Assembly: GCA_020466095.1 (NCBI GenBank)
Contig: CM035806.1
Coordinates: 12,514,724-12,578,723, forward strand
Length of the DNA stretch: 64,000 bases
Direction of reading: 5' to 3'
DNA from: Chlorops oryzae
Lineage: Eukaryota; Arthropoda; Insecta; Diptera; Chloropidae
The notes under the pieces are model-generated. The model ran no database searches. It saw nothing but the letters and a program-made list of their open reading frames with translations, and was not told the DNA's origin. Below are positions 24,667-48,325 of this stretch, one piece after another; within the stretch, counting starts at the first letter, position 1, and every line of letters begins with the position of its first letter. The position numbers were made by a program, and so were the translations under genes.

Positions 24667-27271
24667 ATGGAGCAAGATAATCATGGACTCATGTACCGAC
24701 GAGCTCGTAAGACTTTCATTTGGCTGGTCTTTACACTGGCTGGAGCATTCGTTTTAATTGCCATGATTCAGTGGCTCATAATAATTACAGAGTGAGTTTC
24801 AATTCCCCAAAAGTATGCAATGTCAGTGTCCACTTGGAGTTGTGGGTCCGATTAAGCATAACTAAGCCAGTTGATCCCTGCAAAGCATTTAATTACATAC
24901 CTACATATGTATGTATGTACGTAGTTATTTGAGGTGGCATTAACCACCATTTAATCCGTAAGAGACAAAACTTTAGTTTAGTGATATATGTACGTATGTA
25001 TTGCAGCAATGCTAGTTGCCACAAATCGTTAAACTTATGTGGGCATAAATTTGTCCCTAACGCATCAAAGGGTTAAATATGTGATGCACTGTATTTAATG
25101 CATAGCGAAATAGCTCCTTATTCTCGTCTCGTCAATATTTTTTGATCGATTGTTAAATCCATCTTTTGTTTATTTTTCTTCTTTGCATTTAGACCAGCTA
25201 TTCAGAATTTTATTATAGCGAATCGGTACTTTTCGACCACGGTCTTCTTCTTTGGACTAGTCGCCGTTTCTATGCTCGCTATATTCGATCGGTTGCAATT
25301 CATTGTGCCGCTGAATTGGTTTCTGATCTTTTTCATCGTAAGTACTTAAGTAATTGCGACACACAAATACCATATACACACATACATATATATATGTATA
25401 TACATTGTAGTCTCTCCTTGCGGACACTCCTCCTAAGCGTACACCTCTCTTAAACGGGCACTTTTTGCGAATGCTCTAGTATTCCTCCCACTCAAATTGA
25501 CACCTCTATTGAGCGGACATATTTTTCGGCCCTGTAGGTGTCCGCTTAAGAGAGAGTACACTCTGTACAGAGTACACTGGAGAGTATATCATCCAGTAAT
25601 GAAGAAGTCAACTCACCCGAAAGGAGACTCTGAGGTTATTCGGAATGTGACTAGTCAAAATATACCCTGCAGTAATGAGCCGGCCAATTTCCCAAGAAGG
25701 ACTAGCCTTTGACCGTTCTAAATCGTACCGATTATATTATGGCAGTTTGCTCCATCGCATTCGTCTAGCCAGAGATCGGTAATAAACGGGTTGGTTTAAG
25801 GGTATTCTGTAAATGACACTTTCATCAACTTAGAATATACATATATAAGAACTTAGTTTTTTATTAGCCTTATTTGACTATCCTAAAACCAGACAAAATT
25901 ACGACAATAGACCCAAAAAAACTGACCCACGGTCAGACAGACGTTTTGCGGACTAGTCCCTCTCTAATGACAGGCCCATGCTAAAAAGGTCAGTTGAATT
26001 CATTAGAAATGAAATTATGAGGGGACTAGTACTGGTAACATGAAGCACTGACCGAAAGCTACACTCGGGTCAGTCCATATTACTGCAGGGTAGAATGTTT
26101 TATATATGAGAATTGACTAGACCTCGATTAGCAGCAAATGGTCTAGAAGAAGTGTAGTTAAAAAATTAAAGCAACTGGTACATATGTGACAATTGACCTC
26201 TAATTGACCGTGGTAGGTCTACGCCTGGAGCAGTTAAATGTGGGAGGATTAGTTTGTCAATGACAGCTCAATGTTTAAAAAGACATTTTAAGGCATTCAG
26301 GGTTGTCATAGAATCCGATAGCTATCGGAATTGGAATTTTAGTCGACTGAATTTTCATATATGTATATCTGATAGACAGCCGAATAAAATGGGGTTCTGT
26401 GCAACTAAGAACCGATTCAAAACCAAAAACGACAAAATTTGTAAGTTCTGTATGAAATCTCGATCGGTTTTAATTCCGATTCCGACAGCTTTCGGATTCT
26501 GTGACACCCCTGATTGGTTGGCATATTAAAATGGAATAGTCCTGGTATTTTTGTAACTTATCGAGGATTAGTTGGAGAGCAGTATGAGGGTATACATGTA
26601 TATATATATATATATACATGACTGATTTGAATCCTTAAATACGTCGACGCAAAAAAGGTGGAATGCATTGTTTGGGGCTTTTCACGTCTCATTCTGATAT
26701 CTGACATCGAAAACCTGGGCTACTGTTTATTAGTCGTAACATCTTATGTGTTTTGCTTTATTCTGATTGCCGCATTCATGAAGGTGGGTATAATATGCTT
26801 TTATTCTGTTGGTTCTCTTTTATGCTGATGTGATATTTTTTTCATACCAATCTTCCAGTTTGATGTAACGCTACTTGTTGTGTATATATTTTTTGGAACA
26901 TGTATATTCATTTTTTTGGCGATTGTTTTAATTTTATTGCATTTATTTGCTGATATGGTCTTTTTGGCATACATTTACGTACCGATGATAATAATTGTAA
27001 TCACAGTGGTAAGTTCAAACTTGAAATAATTTAATCCCTTTTTTTTTGGCTATTGTTCTTCATTACAATTCATCTGCTTCTTTTCTTTTTTTGTTTTTTT
27101 CTTTTTTTTTTCCAGTTCCTACTGTATCATACTCAGCTGATATTGGGGGGTCGATATGCTGAAATGAGAATGAATAATTATCTAATAGCATCAATCTTAT
27201 TATTCAATGATTTCGCGGTACTATTCATTTTTTGTTATTACTTGAGTTACATTTTGGAAATTGAGGTATAA
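24667..27271 (+). CDS. Bax inhibitor-1 / TMBIM (lifeguard) family membrane protein
   Basis: A multi-pass membrane protein of the family that modulates calcium leak and cell death, usually in ER or Golgi membranes. Five exons: 24667-24791, 25193-25337, 26658-26783, 26859-27008 and 27116-27271, all GT-AG with consistent phase; 233 aa. After a short polar N-terminus (MEQDNHGLMYRRARKTF) there are six or seven hydrophobic segments. The family signature near the sixth segment is clear: LLYHTQLILGGRYAEM, followed by LLFNDFAVLFIFCYYL. Length is typical of a minimal TMBIM protein without the Pro-rich N-terminus of NMDARA1-type members. The family member is not certain; Drosophila CG30379 is a candidate from memory. 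Intron 2 (1.3 kb) is filled with transposon copies. Confidence 0.85.
25407..25560. mobile_element. Degenerate TA-type MITE, family D
   Basis: CTCTCCTTGCGGACAC at the left and GTGTCCGCTTAAGAGAGAG at the right are inverted. Better copies with TA flanks lie at 46929, 50406 and 59229. Confidence 0.6.
25664..26091 (+). mobile_element. TIR element with ACCCTGCAGTAAT ends, family E inner copy
   Basis: ACCCTGCAGTAATGAG at the left and CATATTACTGCAGGGT at the right form the TIR. Same termini at 44988-45726 and 53767-54187. Confidence 0.8.
26298..26512 (+). mobile_element. Harbinger-like MITE with ATT target duplication, copy 1
   Basis: Ends CAGGGTTGTCATAGAATCC and CGGATTCTGTGACACCCCTG. ATT occurs on both sides (26295-26297 and 26513-26515). 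The paralogous site near 53556 lacks the insert and has a single ATT, which confirms the insertion. Confidence 0.9.
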
Positions 27272-27451
27272 ATTTTTATTTCATTTCGAGATTTTGTGCG
27301 TCAACTTTTAGTGGGTTATTGTGAATAATTGATCTCTTCATGTGCAACTTATACGATTCGGAGGAAATTCAAATAATTATAATTCTAATAATAATAATAA
27401 TGCATTTTTCGTGCGTTTCTTCTTTCCAATCAATTTATATGTATATTATTA

Positions 27452-28039
27452 CGCAGAGAAAAAAGTCAACCAGAAAACTGGTTAAATCAAAAGGAAAAAC
27501 ACACAAAACGGCTTCAACAAGGAATATATTGAATTTTAACAATTTTTCCTGTTGGAAAAAAATAAGCTTACAATGAAAACATTAGGGAATCATTCTGAAA
27601 TTAATTAAAGGAGTATTTTCCTTGTTAGAATAACCATAATTTCAGGTTGAAATTAACATTATAATAAATTTCAAAACATGAGGTTTCAAAAATTTTTCAT
27701 TGTTCAACTATCTAAATTTGGACAAGATAATTTTAAAAACATAAAAAATATTCGTAAAATTACCATAAGGAGGAATCGATAATTTTCACTGATTGAAGAA
27801 TTATTTCAACTTATGTTCAAAGCTGAATAGATGTCTTATATGTCCTATTTTATAAAACAAATGAGAATTATACCGAACGTAAAGAAATGTAATTAAACAT
27901 ATTTCCTTTCAAATCAACCAAAAATGTTGTTGACTCAACAATTTTTCTGTTGAAATTTTTGTTCTGTTCGAAAATCAAAAGGACTGTGAATAACAATGCT
28001 CCCCCTTTTAAAAAAAATCATGGTTACGCTCGCTCAGTG
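27452..28039 (+). mobile_element. Non-autonomous TIR element, family A copy 2
   Basis: Ends CGCAGAGAAAA and CGCTCAGTG are flanked by an exact 8-bp duplication TATTATTA (27444-27451 and 28040-28047). Interior matches 3907-4509. Lies just past the TMBIM-type gene stop. Confidence 0.9.
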
Positions 28040-28554
28040 TATTATTATTTATAATTTATTATTTATATATTGATTTTTATCAGCCCGATTCTAAACCCAG
28101 CCAACCATATTCAGAGTATTCCGAAAAGGAGAGTAAATGGACTCCTTTTAAGCCAACCTGGGCGAATAGTTTTCGGAGTGCTCCGAGTAGGTGATAAAAA
28201 GGACTCCTATCATAACTTTGCGAAGTAGTAGTGCCTTTGCAAAGGCCTCAAAAAACACCGCATAGGAGCATGAGCATTTAGGGAGACTAAACCAGTCATT
28301 TTTTGCTTTGCAAGTGATAGCTGAAGAGATTCCAAAAAGCATTCTAGCAATCACGAAAGATAAATTTTGAGATCCCAAAAAGTACACTTTTTCCATATTT
28401 GTCTCCGTGCTCTTTTCTCCCGACAAATAAAAAAAAAACGCCCATTTAGAGCTCCTGTCGGAGCGCTTTAGGAGCATTTGCGCTCCGGCGAAGGAGTCTT
28501 TAGGTGCTCCGTACGGACTCTTCTGGGATCATGAAAGGGATTTTTAGATTTTTT

Positions 28555-28860
28555 TTGATTTTCTATAGGTACTACCCAAATACACTTGTAGAAATTCAGT
28601 TTTATGTTCCTATTGCCCGGTGTCCTTGAAAAATCCATTTATCTGTTGAGCCCTTTTTCAAAATTTTATATCTCAAAAACTGATTAAGATAGAAAAATTA
28701 AACAAATAGAGGCTGATAGCTAATAAAATAAAGAATCTCAAAATTTGTTGTTGAAATTTTACACTGAGAAAAATTTTTGCACTAAAAAATATAAATTTAT
28801 TTATTTATTATTTCAGTGTATTCCAGTTTTGAAGGAACTTTCTGCTTATTTTTACAAAAT
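28555..28860 (+). repeat. Dispersed repeat, family B copy 2
   Basis: Related to 8042-8335 through TATATCTCAAAAACTGATTAA and ACACTGAGAAAAATTTTTGC. Boundaries are approximate. Confidence 0.55.
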
Positions 28861-29292
28861 ACCTCCAAGTATTACCTTTAATTTAAAAACTATTTTAATT
28901 AAAATCGTAAGGGGGATTTTTGAGATAATTAGAAAAAACGTAAGTGCTTATAGATGCTCTCAGTGCCAATATCCAGGTACAAATGTGCGAAATATGGTAG
29001 AAAACACATCACTCATACGACACCTGATATCGTACGACAAGATAACACGTGTTGATGTGGCAACATCTTCAAGAAAATGCACGAGTTTCAACATCATAAT
29101 ATTTCGATGCATACTTTTGGGGGTCTCAATTTAAAGATACATGTACTTCATACCAAACTTCCAAGGCAAGGCGGACACGGGTTGTCTCGTAATCCAATCC
29201 CAATAATATTTATCATTTAACCGAGGCCATTTATAGAGGACAAACATGGAGAGGATGCGATTTTATTTTCGAGAGAAAAAGCCCAAGCTTAT

Positions 29293-29525
29293 CAGCCCCG
29301 ATTCTAAATAATCCCGGGGAATTTTTCCGCGCGGATTTGAAAAAAATTCTGCTCTTCAAAACACACTGGGAAGGGGGAATATAAAGGGAGCAAGAATTTC
29401 GAACATTTTTGAGCAGAGGTCATCATATTCTATTCTGTATTGATGCTTAGAACACTTTCATTTTCCGTGAAGAAAAGTTTCTGGGGAAAAAAATTCCCCG
29501 CGAATATTCATTTAGAATGGGGCTG
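29293..29525. mobile_element. CAGCCCGATTCT family MITE, copy 1
   Basis: CAGCCCCGATTCTAAATAA and the right end ATTTAGAATGGGGCTG are inverted. Related copies lie at 37911 and 44022. Internally CCCGGGGAAT-like. Confidence 0.65.
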
Positions 29526-29887
29526 GGATGTATATCTTAGGACACCCAAATGTAATTACGTATACTTATGTATATGTGATTTTACTCGTAGACGATCCGC
29601 CTCTCGAATCTTCGTTAGATAAAATCAAGGAAATTGTATTTTTGAAACATTTTTATTTATTTGAACGATTTGCATTTAAAAGCATAAAATATCCTTCATT
29701 TGTCTACACATAATTTAGACACAGAAAGCTCGAAACACATGAACAAACACGTAGATTAACATTAGCTAATGATAGAATATATCTTAAAACTACAAGACAC
29801 CACACACATGTCAGTATATACTTGTAGTGCGATATTACAGTCTATAAACACAAAAAAAAAAAAAAAAAAAAAATACACAAATTTGTA

Positions 29888-29893
29888 TTTATT
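29888..29893 (-). terminator. Hdc: Candidate Hdc poly(A) signal
   Basis: AATAAA on the minus strand about 110 bp past the Hdc stop codon. No other evidence for its use. Confidence 0.4.
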
Positions 29894-30003
29894 GTTTACA
29901 CAGCAGCCTGGGTACTTGGTCCTTAAGCTTACAAGGTGATTTTTTATTTGAAAATTTTGAAATTTTTAAGAGTAGTTAATATCACTTATGCTCTGAAATT
30001 GCA

Positions 30004-41859
<11,856 letters not shown>

Positions 41860-41973
41860 TTTATTTTGCTTGTGCGATAAGCTCTGTCTGCTAGTTCTCC
41901 AAATGTCCCGTTGTCGAGTTGCTGTCCAGTTGCTTGGTTGTTTGCCCCAATCCGTCGAATTCAAGGATCGCAA
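41860..41973 (-). promoter_or_regulatory. Hdc: Hdc 5' UTR segment with an upstream acceptor
   Basis: A T-run then TAG (minus strand, 41974-41976) precedes 114 nt of untranslated sequence before the Hdc ATG. This suggests a further non-coding exon upstream, perhaps around 42000-42120. Inferred from the splice-like acceptor only. Confidence 0.35.
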
Positions 41974-42464
41974 CTAAAAAAAAAAAAACAAAAAATGCGA
42001 ACCCAGTTGTTTCGATTGTTCCTTGGCCACACGGCTCGTGCGCTTAACCGTGTACTCGTCGTGTAGACTGCCGCGCGCGCTCACATCAAGCTGCAATGTT
42101 GCCTGTCGCTTGTGCTGTAAAGAAAATTGAAGAAAATTCATTTCGAAAATAGCAACACGTACCGTTTGTATGGCTTCTTCTTTGCTTGCTTGTTTCTTCT
42201 TCGAATTTGTTTTTAATACTTTTCGATAGCGATTGGCCTATTGGTGGTTCGATGGTGTGATTAACATGGAGGCGAGACGGGGTCCGGCAGCAACACAATC
42301 AGTCAGAGGATGAATCGTTCGCAGTAAAGTAAAGCAGCAAGTGACCTGGTTAAGACATCAAATCATGTGGCAGTGAAATTTTTTGAAATCTGAATCGCAA
42401 AATTGGAAAATCGCAAAATTGGAAAATGTCGCTAAAGGAAGAGAACGCGCGCGCCCGAGACAGA

Positions 42465-42469
42465 GAGCG

Positions 42470-42506
<37 letters not shown>

Positions 42507-42572
42507 AGAGAGAGAGAGAAAGAGAGAGAGAGAAGAGAGAAGAGAGAGAAGAGAGAGAGAGGAGAGAGAAAA

Positions 42573-42639
<67 letters not shown>

Positions 42640-42680
42640 AGGAGAGAGAAGAGAAGAGAGAGGAGAGAAAGAGAGAGACA
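42465..42680. repeat. GA microsatellite 5' of Hdc
   Basis: More than 200 bp of (GA)n with AGAAGAG interruptions. ORFs on both strands here (Glu-Arg and Ser-Leu) are artefacts. Confidence 0.97.
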
Positions 42681-42698
42681 CACAACTGGCACAGCTGG

Positions 42699-43161
42699 CA
42701 GTGCTCGGACTTCTACCACTTTAGTGGTAGATCTACCACTATTTTTACTTTCTACCACTTCTACCACGCTAGGTCCAAATCTACCACTTTTTATTTACTT
42801 ATGTATGCAATTTGTTTTAATTATTTTATGATAATTTAAAAATAATTTAGAACATAAAAAACGTGTTTCAATGATATGTATTATTGAAAAATATGTTGGC
42901 AGTTTCCTATTGTCAAGAATGGCAGTATTGCCGCTTAACGACATCCAATAAATTTTGACACATTTTTTTTTCAATAAGATAAAATACTTAAAAACATGTA
43001 AGTTTACCAAGTTTTCTACATGATCAGATGTGATATATTGTATTACTATTTTTAAAAATTTTAAATCTACCACTTTTTATAAAAATCTACCACTTTTTAT
43101 AAAAATCTACCACTTTTTAAAAAAATCTACCACCTGTAAAAACTTTCAAGTCCGAGCACTG
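42699..43161 (+). mobile_element. hAT MITE, family C copy 3
   Basis: CAGTGCTCGGACTT and AAGTCCGAGCACTG are perfect TIRs. Flanking 8-mers ACAGCTGG and ACAACTGG differ by one base. Subterminal TCTACCACTTTTT units are tandem at the right end, and a GTGGTAGATCTACCAC palindrome lies near the left. Confidence 0.95.
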
Positions 43162-43652
43162 ACAACTGGTCGTGGCGTTCCCGTTTGACCGCTGCGAAAA
43201 TAGTGCAGTGCAATCTTGGCATATGGCTAATATTTATAAAGGGCTGAAAGTGATGAAATCTTGAAAATCAATTAAAGCCTATCACTGTCCACATTGTCCA
43301 GGGGCGGATCCAGTCGTTAGTCTAAGGGGGTGACAAAAAAAGAAAACAAAAAATGTCATACAGCCCGATTTAAATGAATATTCGTGGATTTTTTAAGCGT
43401 CAATAAAAGAGAGAATATCATGATAAGCCGGGATCCCACTATCTGTGCAATGTGTCGATTATTCTCTCAACTTTATTGCTCCCCTTTATCTTTTTGACAA
43501 TATGCGACGATAATGTGAGCCCTCAACAATGATTGTGGAAATTTTTGAAATTTGTACCGATCTGGCCCGATAAAAATCGATGCTATTTGCGCAGATACTG
43601 GGATCCCAGCTATGCATATTTGCTTAAAAATGATGAAATTCTTGTTCCAATT

Positions 43653-43725
43653 GTGGCTCTCGGATAGCCTAGGGGATGCGTGCTAGCTCTTGATCCCAGG
43701 ATCCAAGGTTGCCATTATCTGAGCT
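43653..43725 (+). repeat. tRNA-like module 1 (decayed)
   Basis: GGCTCTCGGATAGCCTAGGG and the following TGCGTGC…AGCTCTTGATCCCAGG match, in opposite orientation, the better module at 44338-44412. The B-box is degenerate. Confidence 0.5.
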
Positions 43726-44021
43726 AAGCGTACAGCCTCTAGTTCCCATTTTATTGTGTCCATCCAACGCTGTTTCACACGCCTTCGTTGCTTGCAACCA
43801 TGTAGCGTGTAGCCTGACTATCAGCCCGACTCTAAATATTCCAGAGAATTTTTTTCCAGCGGATTGAAAAAAAAAATCCACCTGTCCACCCTATGAGAAA
43901 TTTCACATGGGGAAGTGAACATACACATAATTGGAGCATGTTGGAGTGTCTGCCACTTAGGTCGAATACCGGCCCGTTGGGATGCCACGATGGTTTTTTT
44001 TTTTTGCTTGTTTTAGTGTAT

Positions 44022-44251
44022 CAGCCCGATTCTGAATATTCCCGGGGAACAAATTCCTGGGGAATTTACTTTTCTCGAGAGTAAACTTCTTCTTTCTTAA
44101 ATATTTGGCGGAAAAATTTTGATGGGGAAAGGGTATTTGACCCATACCCGTAATTTTCTTTACCCTATCTATTTAAAAAAGGAGAATTTTAGTCTCGAGA
44201 AAAGTAAATTCCCCGGGAATTCGTTCCCCGGGAACATTCAGAATCGGGCTG
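44022..44251. mobile_element. CAGCCCGATTCT family MITE, copy 3
   Basis: CAGCCCGATTCTGAATATTC and GAACATTCAGAATCGGGCTG bound the element. TAT flanks both ends, fitting a 3-bp duplication. The inner hairpin has CCCGGGGAAC and GTTCCCCGGG arms. Confidence 0.9.
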
Positions 44252-44337
44252 TATGTCTTTTTATGTAGTGTGCTTCTAACATGCGATTTTTTGAAAAACC
44301 CAGCGCTAAGCTTGGAACACTACACTGCGTTTTTACC

Positions 44338-44412
44338 TGTGCCGGGAATCGAACCTCGGACCCCGGTATCAAGAGCATTGCACGCATCCCTTACGCTATC
44401 CGAGAGCTACGT
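44338..44412 (-). repeat. tRNA-like module 2
   Basis: Read on the minus strand: GCTCTCGGATAGCGTAAGGG, then TGCGTGC and the B-box-like GAGGTTCGATTCCC. It has A-box and B-box signals but no clean cloverleaf, so it is probably a SINE head or pseudogene, not a tRNA. Confidence 0.55.
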
Positions 44413-45200
44413 GTAAGGGGAAAAAATTGACGAAATATTTATTATCGAGTAATTTTATTGGGAATTAATTTAGACTATAGAGAAATCGTCTTAGCTTTGT
44501 TCTAATTTATAGGGTACTTTATTGGGTCTTTTCGCTCTGTGCAGGTGTTTTAAATTATTTAAAAAGAAATAGAATCCAACGACACTGCACCACTCGTGCG
44601 TGTCAAATTTTCCCATTATATATGCGCAATGTACGGCTTATGAAGAGGGGATACTAATTTTCCGGTTTTCATGGTAGAAGTGGCCGTGTAATCGGAATCT
44701 AAATTTGCAAAAAAAAATTAAAAAAATGGGGGAAAATTTACCCGAGTGCGTCAGATTTGTATTGGGGATATTATTTTAATCCTAATAAAGCTTCGATTGG
44801 AAGTTCTGACGCTTTGGAGTTGACGCAAGTTCGGGATGTATTTTTGAAGGTGCTTTTGACGCCGGAATGAATAACATTTCGTAAGACACTTTGCATGACG
44901 TTTGTACACAAGCTGACAAGTGACATATCGATCCAGCTATGTTGTATATGGCTAGGTGAAATCACTGATGTATATGTCCAGATAGATACCCTGCAGTAAT
45001 TGTCACTAGTGACTGATTCAATCTGTCACTAGTTCCTCCGTCACCGTCACTAGTGACCAACTGTACCCGTGCCATTGTATTCTCCTATTGACACTTTGTA
45101 TGAGCATATGTTCGAGCGGACACCAGTTGACGATTGAACTAGTGATGCTCTAGAGGCAGCTCATTAGCTATATTACCTAAATAGAAAGCGCCGCGCACAG

Positions 45201-45272
45201 GGCTCAGATGGCTCAGTGTGAAGAGTCTGGCCTTTCGACCTGAAGACCCGAGTTCGAATCTCACTCGGGCGG
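45201..45272 (+). repeat. tRNA-like module 3
   Basis: A-box-like TGGCTCAGTGTG and B-box GAGTTCGAATCTC are spaced as in a tRNA, and the D-arm pairs (GCTC/GAGT). The acceptor and anticodon stems are poor. Followed by a long T-run, which could end pol III transcription. Confidence 0.6.
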
Positions 45273-45528
45273 GTGCCGAAATTTATTATTTTTTTTTTTT
45301 TTGTAAGTGGATAATAATAAAGGTACTTAACAGGCTTAAAAAAATATTTTTGTGAGAAAAAATTAAAAAAATTAAGTTTTTGAAAATATAATTCATGGGA
45401 ATTTTCGCACGAACTATGAAAGCATTCACGAGAATTCAGAATGGAAACTTTTTTTCTCTCTTCTCACCCATAAGAATCCATGAGAATAATCCTCCGAATT
45501 TTACAATTTTTCCACTTTTGCTCGCCTG

Positions 45529-45598
45529 CCTTGGGATTCGAACACGAACCTTCGGGTTGATGATCGGACATGCTAACCATTACGCTACGGAGCCTTTC
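45529..45598 (-). repeat. tRNA-like module 4
   Basis: On the minus strand: GGCTCCGTAGCGTAATGGTT, then GTGTTCGAATCCC. Good A-box and B-box, weak T-stem. Inverted relative to module 3 about 260 bp away. Confidence 0.6.
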
Positions 45599-46569
45599 GA
45601 TTTTCGCGCAGCAAATTCATAAGATGAATGCTCTAGAAAATGGAACTGCAGACCTCCTCGTTCACCATGTCTATAGAATGACAGTGGTGACGAAGGGGTC
45701 AATTTGCCCCGCATTTACTGCAGGGTAGGTACTGCATAGATGTATGTTCATAGATTGCAATACCTATGTAATGGGTAATGAGTAATTAATTGTCTTGCAT
45801 TGACCATTTTATTTTTCTGATTCTTGGTCGTACAAGCGATGGCGGCAGATGCGTATGCAAAACTACCCACCGTGTCCAAATTAACAAGGGGTGAGAGGGA
45901 AACAAAAACTTTTCAGAAGAGACTTAACCGAAGGTGCTGGAAAAACCTTCTTTGCTCTTTCCGAAAAAATCAATTTTTTTTTAACATTTCACTTTTAAAG
46001 CGCGTTTTCGTCGCAATTAGAGGTTGGCAGGCGGAAAATGTTCAATTATTTGAATGAGTAAATTTGGCTTCTAAATGGAATCGTAACGGAAGATGAAAAA
46101 TTGAGATTATTTTTTGGTTTTATGTAATTTTTTTTGTGACGCGTCTTTGTATCCCTATTCATTATTATTATTATTATTTTTTTCTACATTATCGTACAGG
46201 CGGAAAGTTGGTTGCGATGCCAACTGACGATACGAGAGGCCTTTTGTCATTTATCTTTGTAAAAACGAAATCTGAACATTATCCATTGTGATTTGTCCAT
46301 ATACGAGAATGTTAGTGCTGAAATTCTCGATGTGTCAAACATTTTTTTTTTGTGCATTGCACACCCGTATGCATCTACTTTATCTTAAAATCTGATTTCA
46401 CATGGAATTTTTGTTTTTAGAAAGCAATATAGTCTTGTTAAAGTGGCAAGTGGGGCATTAGGGCTAAATTTTAGTCCGTTACAAAAAGCAATTTATAAGA
46501 TTATAAATATTATGAAACGATTAATTAGTAAAACAACGAATTTTTCCCGAGAAAACCATGAATTGAAAT

Positions 46570-46815
46570 CAATTCAATTCTGTTGACTTTTATAAAATTA
46601 AAGCATACTTTATGGTGCAAAAAAAAATTTTCTCACAACAATTTGCGAATAATTTTAGCGAAGTTGAACTTCAAACCGCTTTTATAACTTTAAAAAAATT
46701 CATATTGAAGTTAAAAATCGATTTGAATCTTAATTTTATGTGAGTTTAACAAAATTTGTACTCCATAAAGTATGCTTTAAATTTATAAAAGTCAACAAAA
46801 TCCGAGCCCTGCAAA
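46570..46815 (+). repeat. Family F internal fragment
   Basis: GACTTTTATAAAATTAAAGC and its inverted partner near 46775 match the interior of the elements at 30756 and 39375. TIRs are absent. Confidence 0.65.
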
Positions 46816-46903
46816 TCAATTTTTGTGTTTTCTGGTCCTAACAGTATGCCTGCTTCTGGGTGTTACACTTGACACAGAGTTTATCGGGTACAAATATTAT
46901 GTA

Positions 46904-47143
46904 CGGTCAAACTTCCATAACTAAATTACAGTGATCTCTCTACTTGCGGACACCTAGGTATCTCTTAAACGGACACTTTTTGGGAAAGCTCTAGTCTTCC
47001 TGATCTTAAATAGTTTCCTCTTAAGCGGACACATTTTTCGGTCCCTTGGGTGTCCGCTTAAGAGAGAGAACTGAGAGTAAAAGAACTGAACTGTAAACTC
47101 GCTCTCTAAGCGCGATTGTCATCGATCTTAAGAAGTTCGACTG
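46904..47143. mobile_element. Pogo-like MITE (TA) with a nested family D element
   Basis: CGGTCAAACTTCCATAACT at the left and AGAAGTTCGACTG at the right, flanked by TA. From 46929 (CAGTGATCTCTCTACTTGCG) to about 47073 a family D element is inserted after a TA. Confidence 0.75.
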
Positions 47144-47847
47144 TAATTTTTCGATTTTTTATTTATTTATTTATTTTTTTTTTTAAATTCATTTTTGCCG
47201 CCTTTGAATATATAAATAAGGATATAAAGATATACGTACCTCAAGAAAAATGTTCAATTTACCATGTCTAATTAAATTAATTCATTTTATTTTCCTTTTG
47301 AAATGAACTCAAGCAAAACCAAAAATGGTCACTTTTTATTTATACACAATATTTCAATAGGCAATTTTACGGCGATTGAAAACAATAAACAATAATACCG
47401 ATCGGTTGACGACACTCAACTGGCAATTGATTAAGCGTCGAAGAACTATTTATATGAAAATGTAAAGTCCAGCGAAGGACTCCTCCGCAGCAACAAATGT
47501 CCTCTGAGTGCACGCATCAAGGAACGAAATGCTCTCTGATTGGTTGAAAATGATTGGCAGTGAAATGTGGGAGGGAATTAAGCGAGTACTAGGAATACGA
47601 ACCTAAACTATAGTTTGAAGCTTCAAAAGGAATGCGTGGGGCGAAAATTGTGTTTTGCTCCAATAGCGAAAGCGAATAGGACGAATTGTCTTCTTTTCTA
47701 GGGATATTTGACGTTGCTCGAATGACCAATGGAAGAAGAGGCTCACGGTTCAAGGATTCGAATTCGTGCAAACCAATTTGATCCTTTTGTTGTTTACACA
47801 CATATATACCATACATATGTATGTGTGCATAAATATACATTAACATA

Positions 47848-48036
47848 CAGGGTGTTCCGAACTTAAGGGCTTTTCTTGATAGACTTCAGTGAGGGGTCAT
47901 TGTGAACAAAATTGAAAAAATATTAATTTCAATTCGAACTTGTCAAAAATGTTGCAAGAAATTTCTCGATTTTTTGTTCACACTGACCCGCTCTATGAAA
48001 CCTACGACGAGAATAACTTTAGTATGGAACACCCTG
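47848..48036. mobile_element. TA-flanked MITE with CAGGGTGTTCC ends
   Basis: CAGGGTGTTCCGAACTTAAG at the left and TTTAGTATGGAACACCCTG at the right are inverted, with TA outside both ends. 189 bp. Confidence 0.85.
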
Positions 48037-48325
48037 TATAAATTTTCTTCATTAAACTGTTTATTTTTCATTATGCTTGGACAGGAGCGTACCGAGAGAA
48101 AGAGTGCTTTGGTAGTGCTTATATTTGCCACAGTGGTATATTGAACAATTATTAGACATTAACCCAAAAAAAAGATTGGGAGGGGGGGTGTTTGATGGGT
48201 AGAAGAAGTTTTGAGAGTTGTGGACCAGAAATCCAAAAAATCGAAAAAATTCATGACGTCCGATTTCGATGAAAATTTATACAAAAAATAGCTGGCTGGT
48301 TTAAAAAAAAAAACAATCTGAATAA

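Larger units (their letters stand above)
25592..26570 (+). mobile_element. Composite element, family E (inverted duplicate of 53479-54262)
   Basis: Begins CCAGTAATGAAGAAGTCAAC and is the reverse complement, with some divergence, of 53479-54262. Contains an inner family E element (25664-26091) and a Harbinger-like insert (26298-26512) that the other copy lacks. Confidence 0.75.
44988..45726 (+). mobile_element. Family E TIR element carrying two tRNA-like modules
   Basis: ACCCTGCAGTAATTGTC at the left and TTTACTGCAGGGT at the right. CACTAGTGAC repeats lie inside the left end. The middle holds inverted tRNA-like modules at 45201 and 45529. Confidence 0.75.

Noticed and set aside
28745..29134. 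129-codon ORF after the TMBIM-type gene
   Set aside because: Begins in the family B repeat and has no similarity I can see to the TMBIM C-terminus, which already ends at a stop at 27269-27271.
42358..42839. Long ORFs on both strands reading Glu-Arg or Ser-Leu strings
   Set aside because: They are frame artefacts of a GA microsatellite, not genes. The same applies at 11721-11993 and 58075-58320.
45201..45272. Functional tRNA gene
   Set aside because: A-box and B-box are present, but acceptor, anticodon and T stems do not pair well, and no plausible anticodon loop forms. The other tRNA-like modules fail in the same way.
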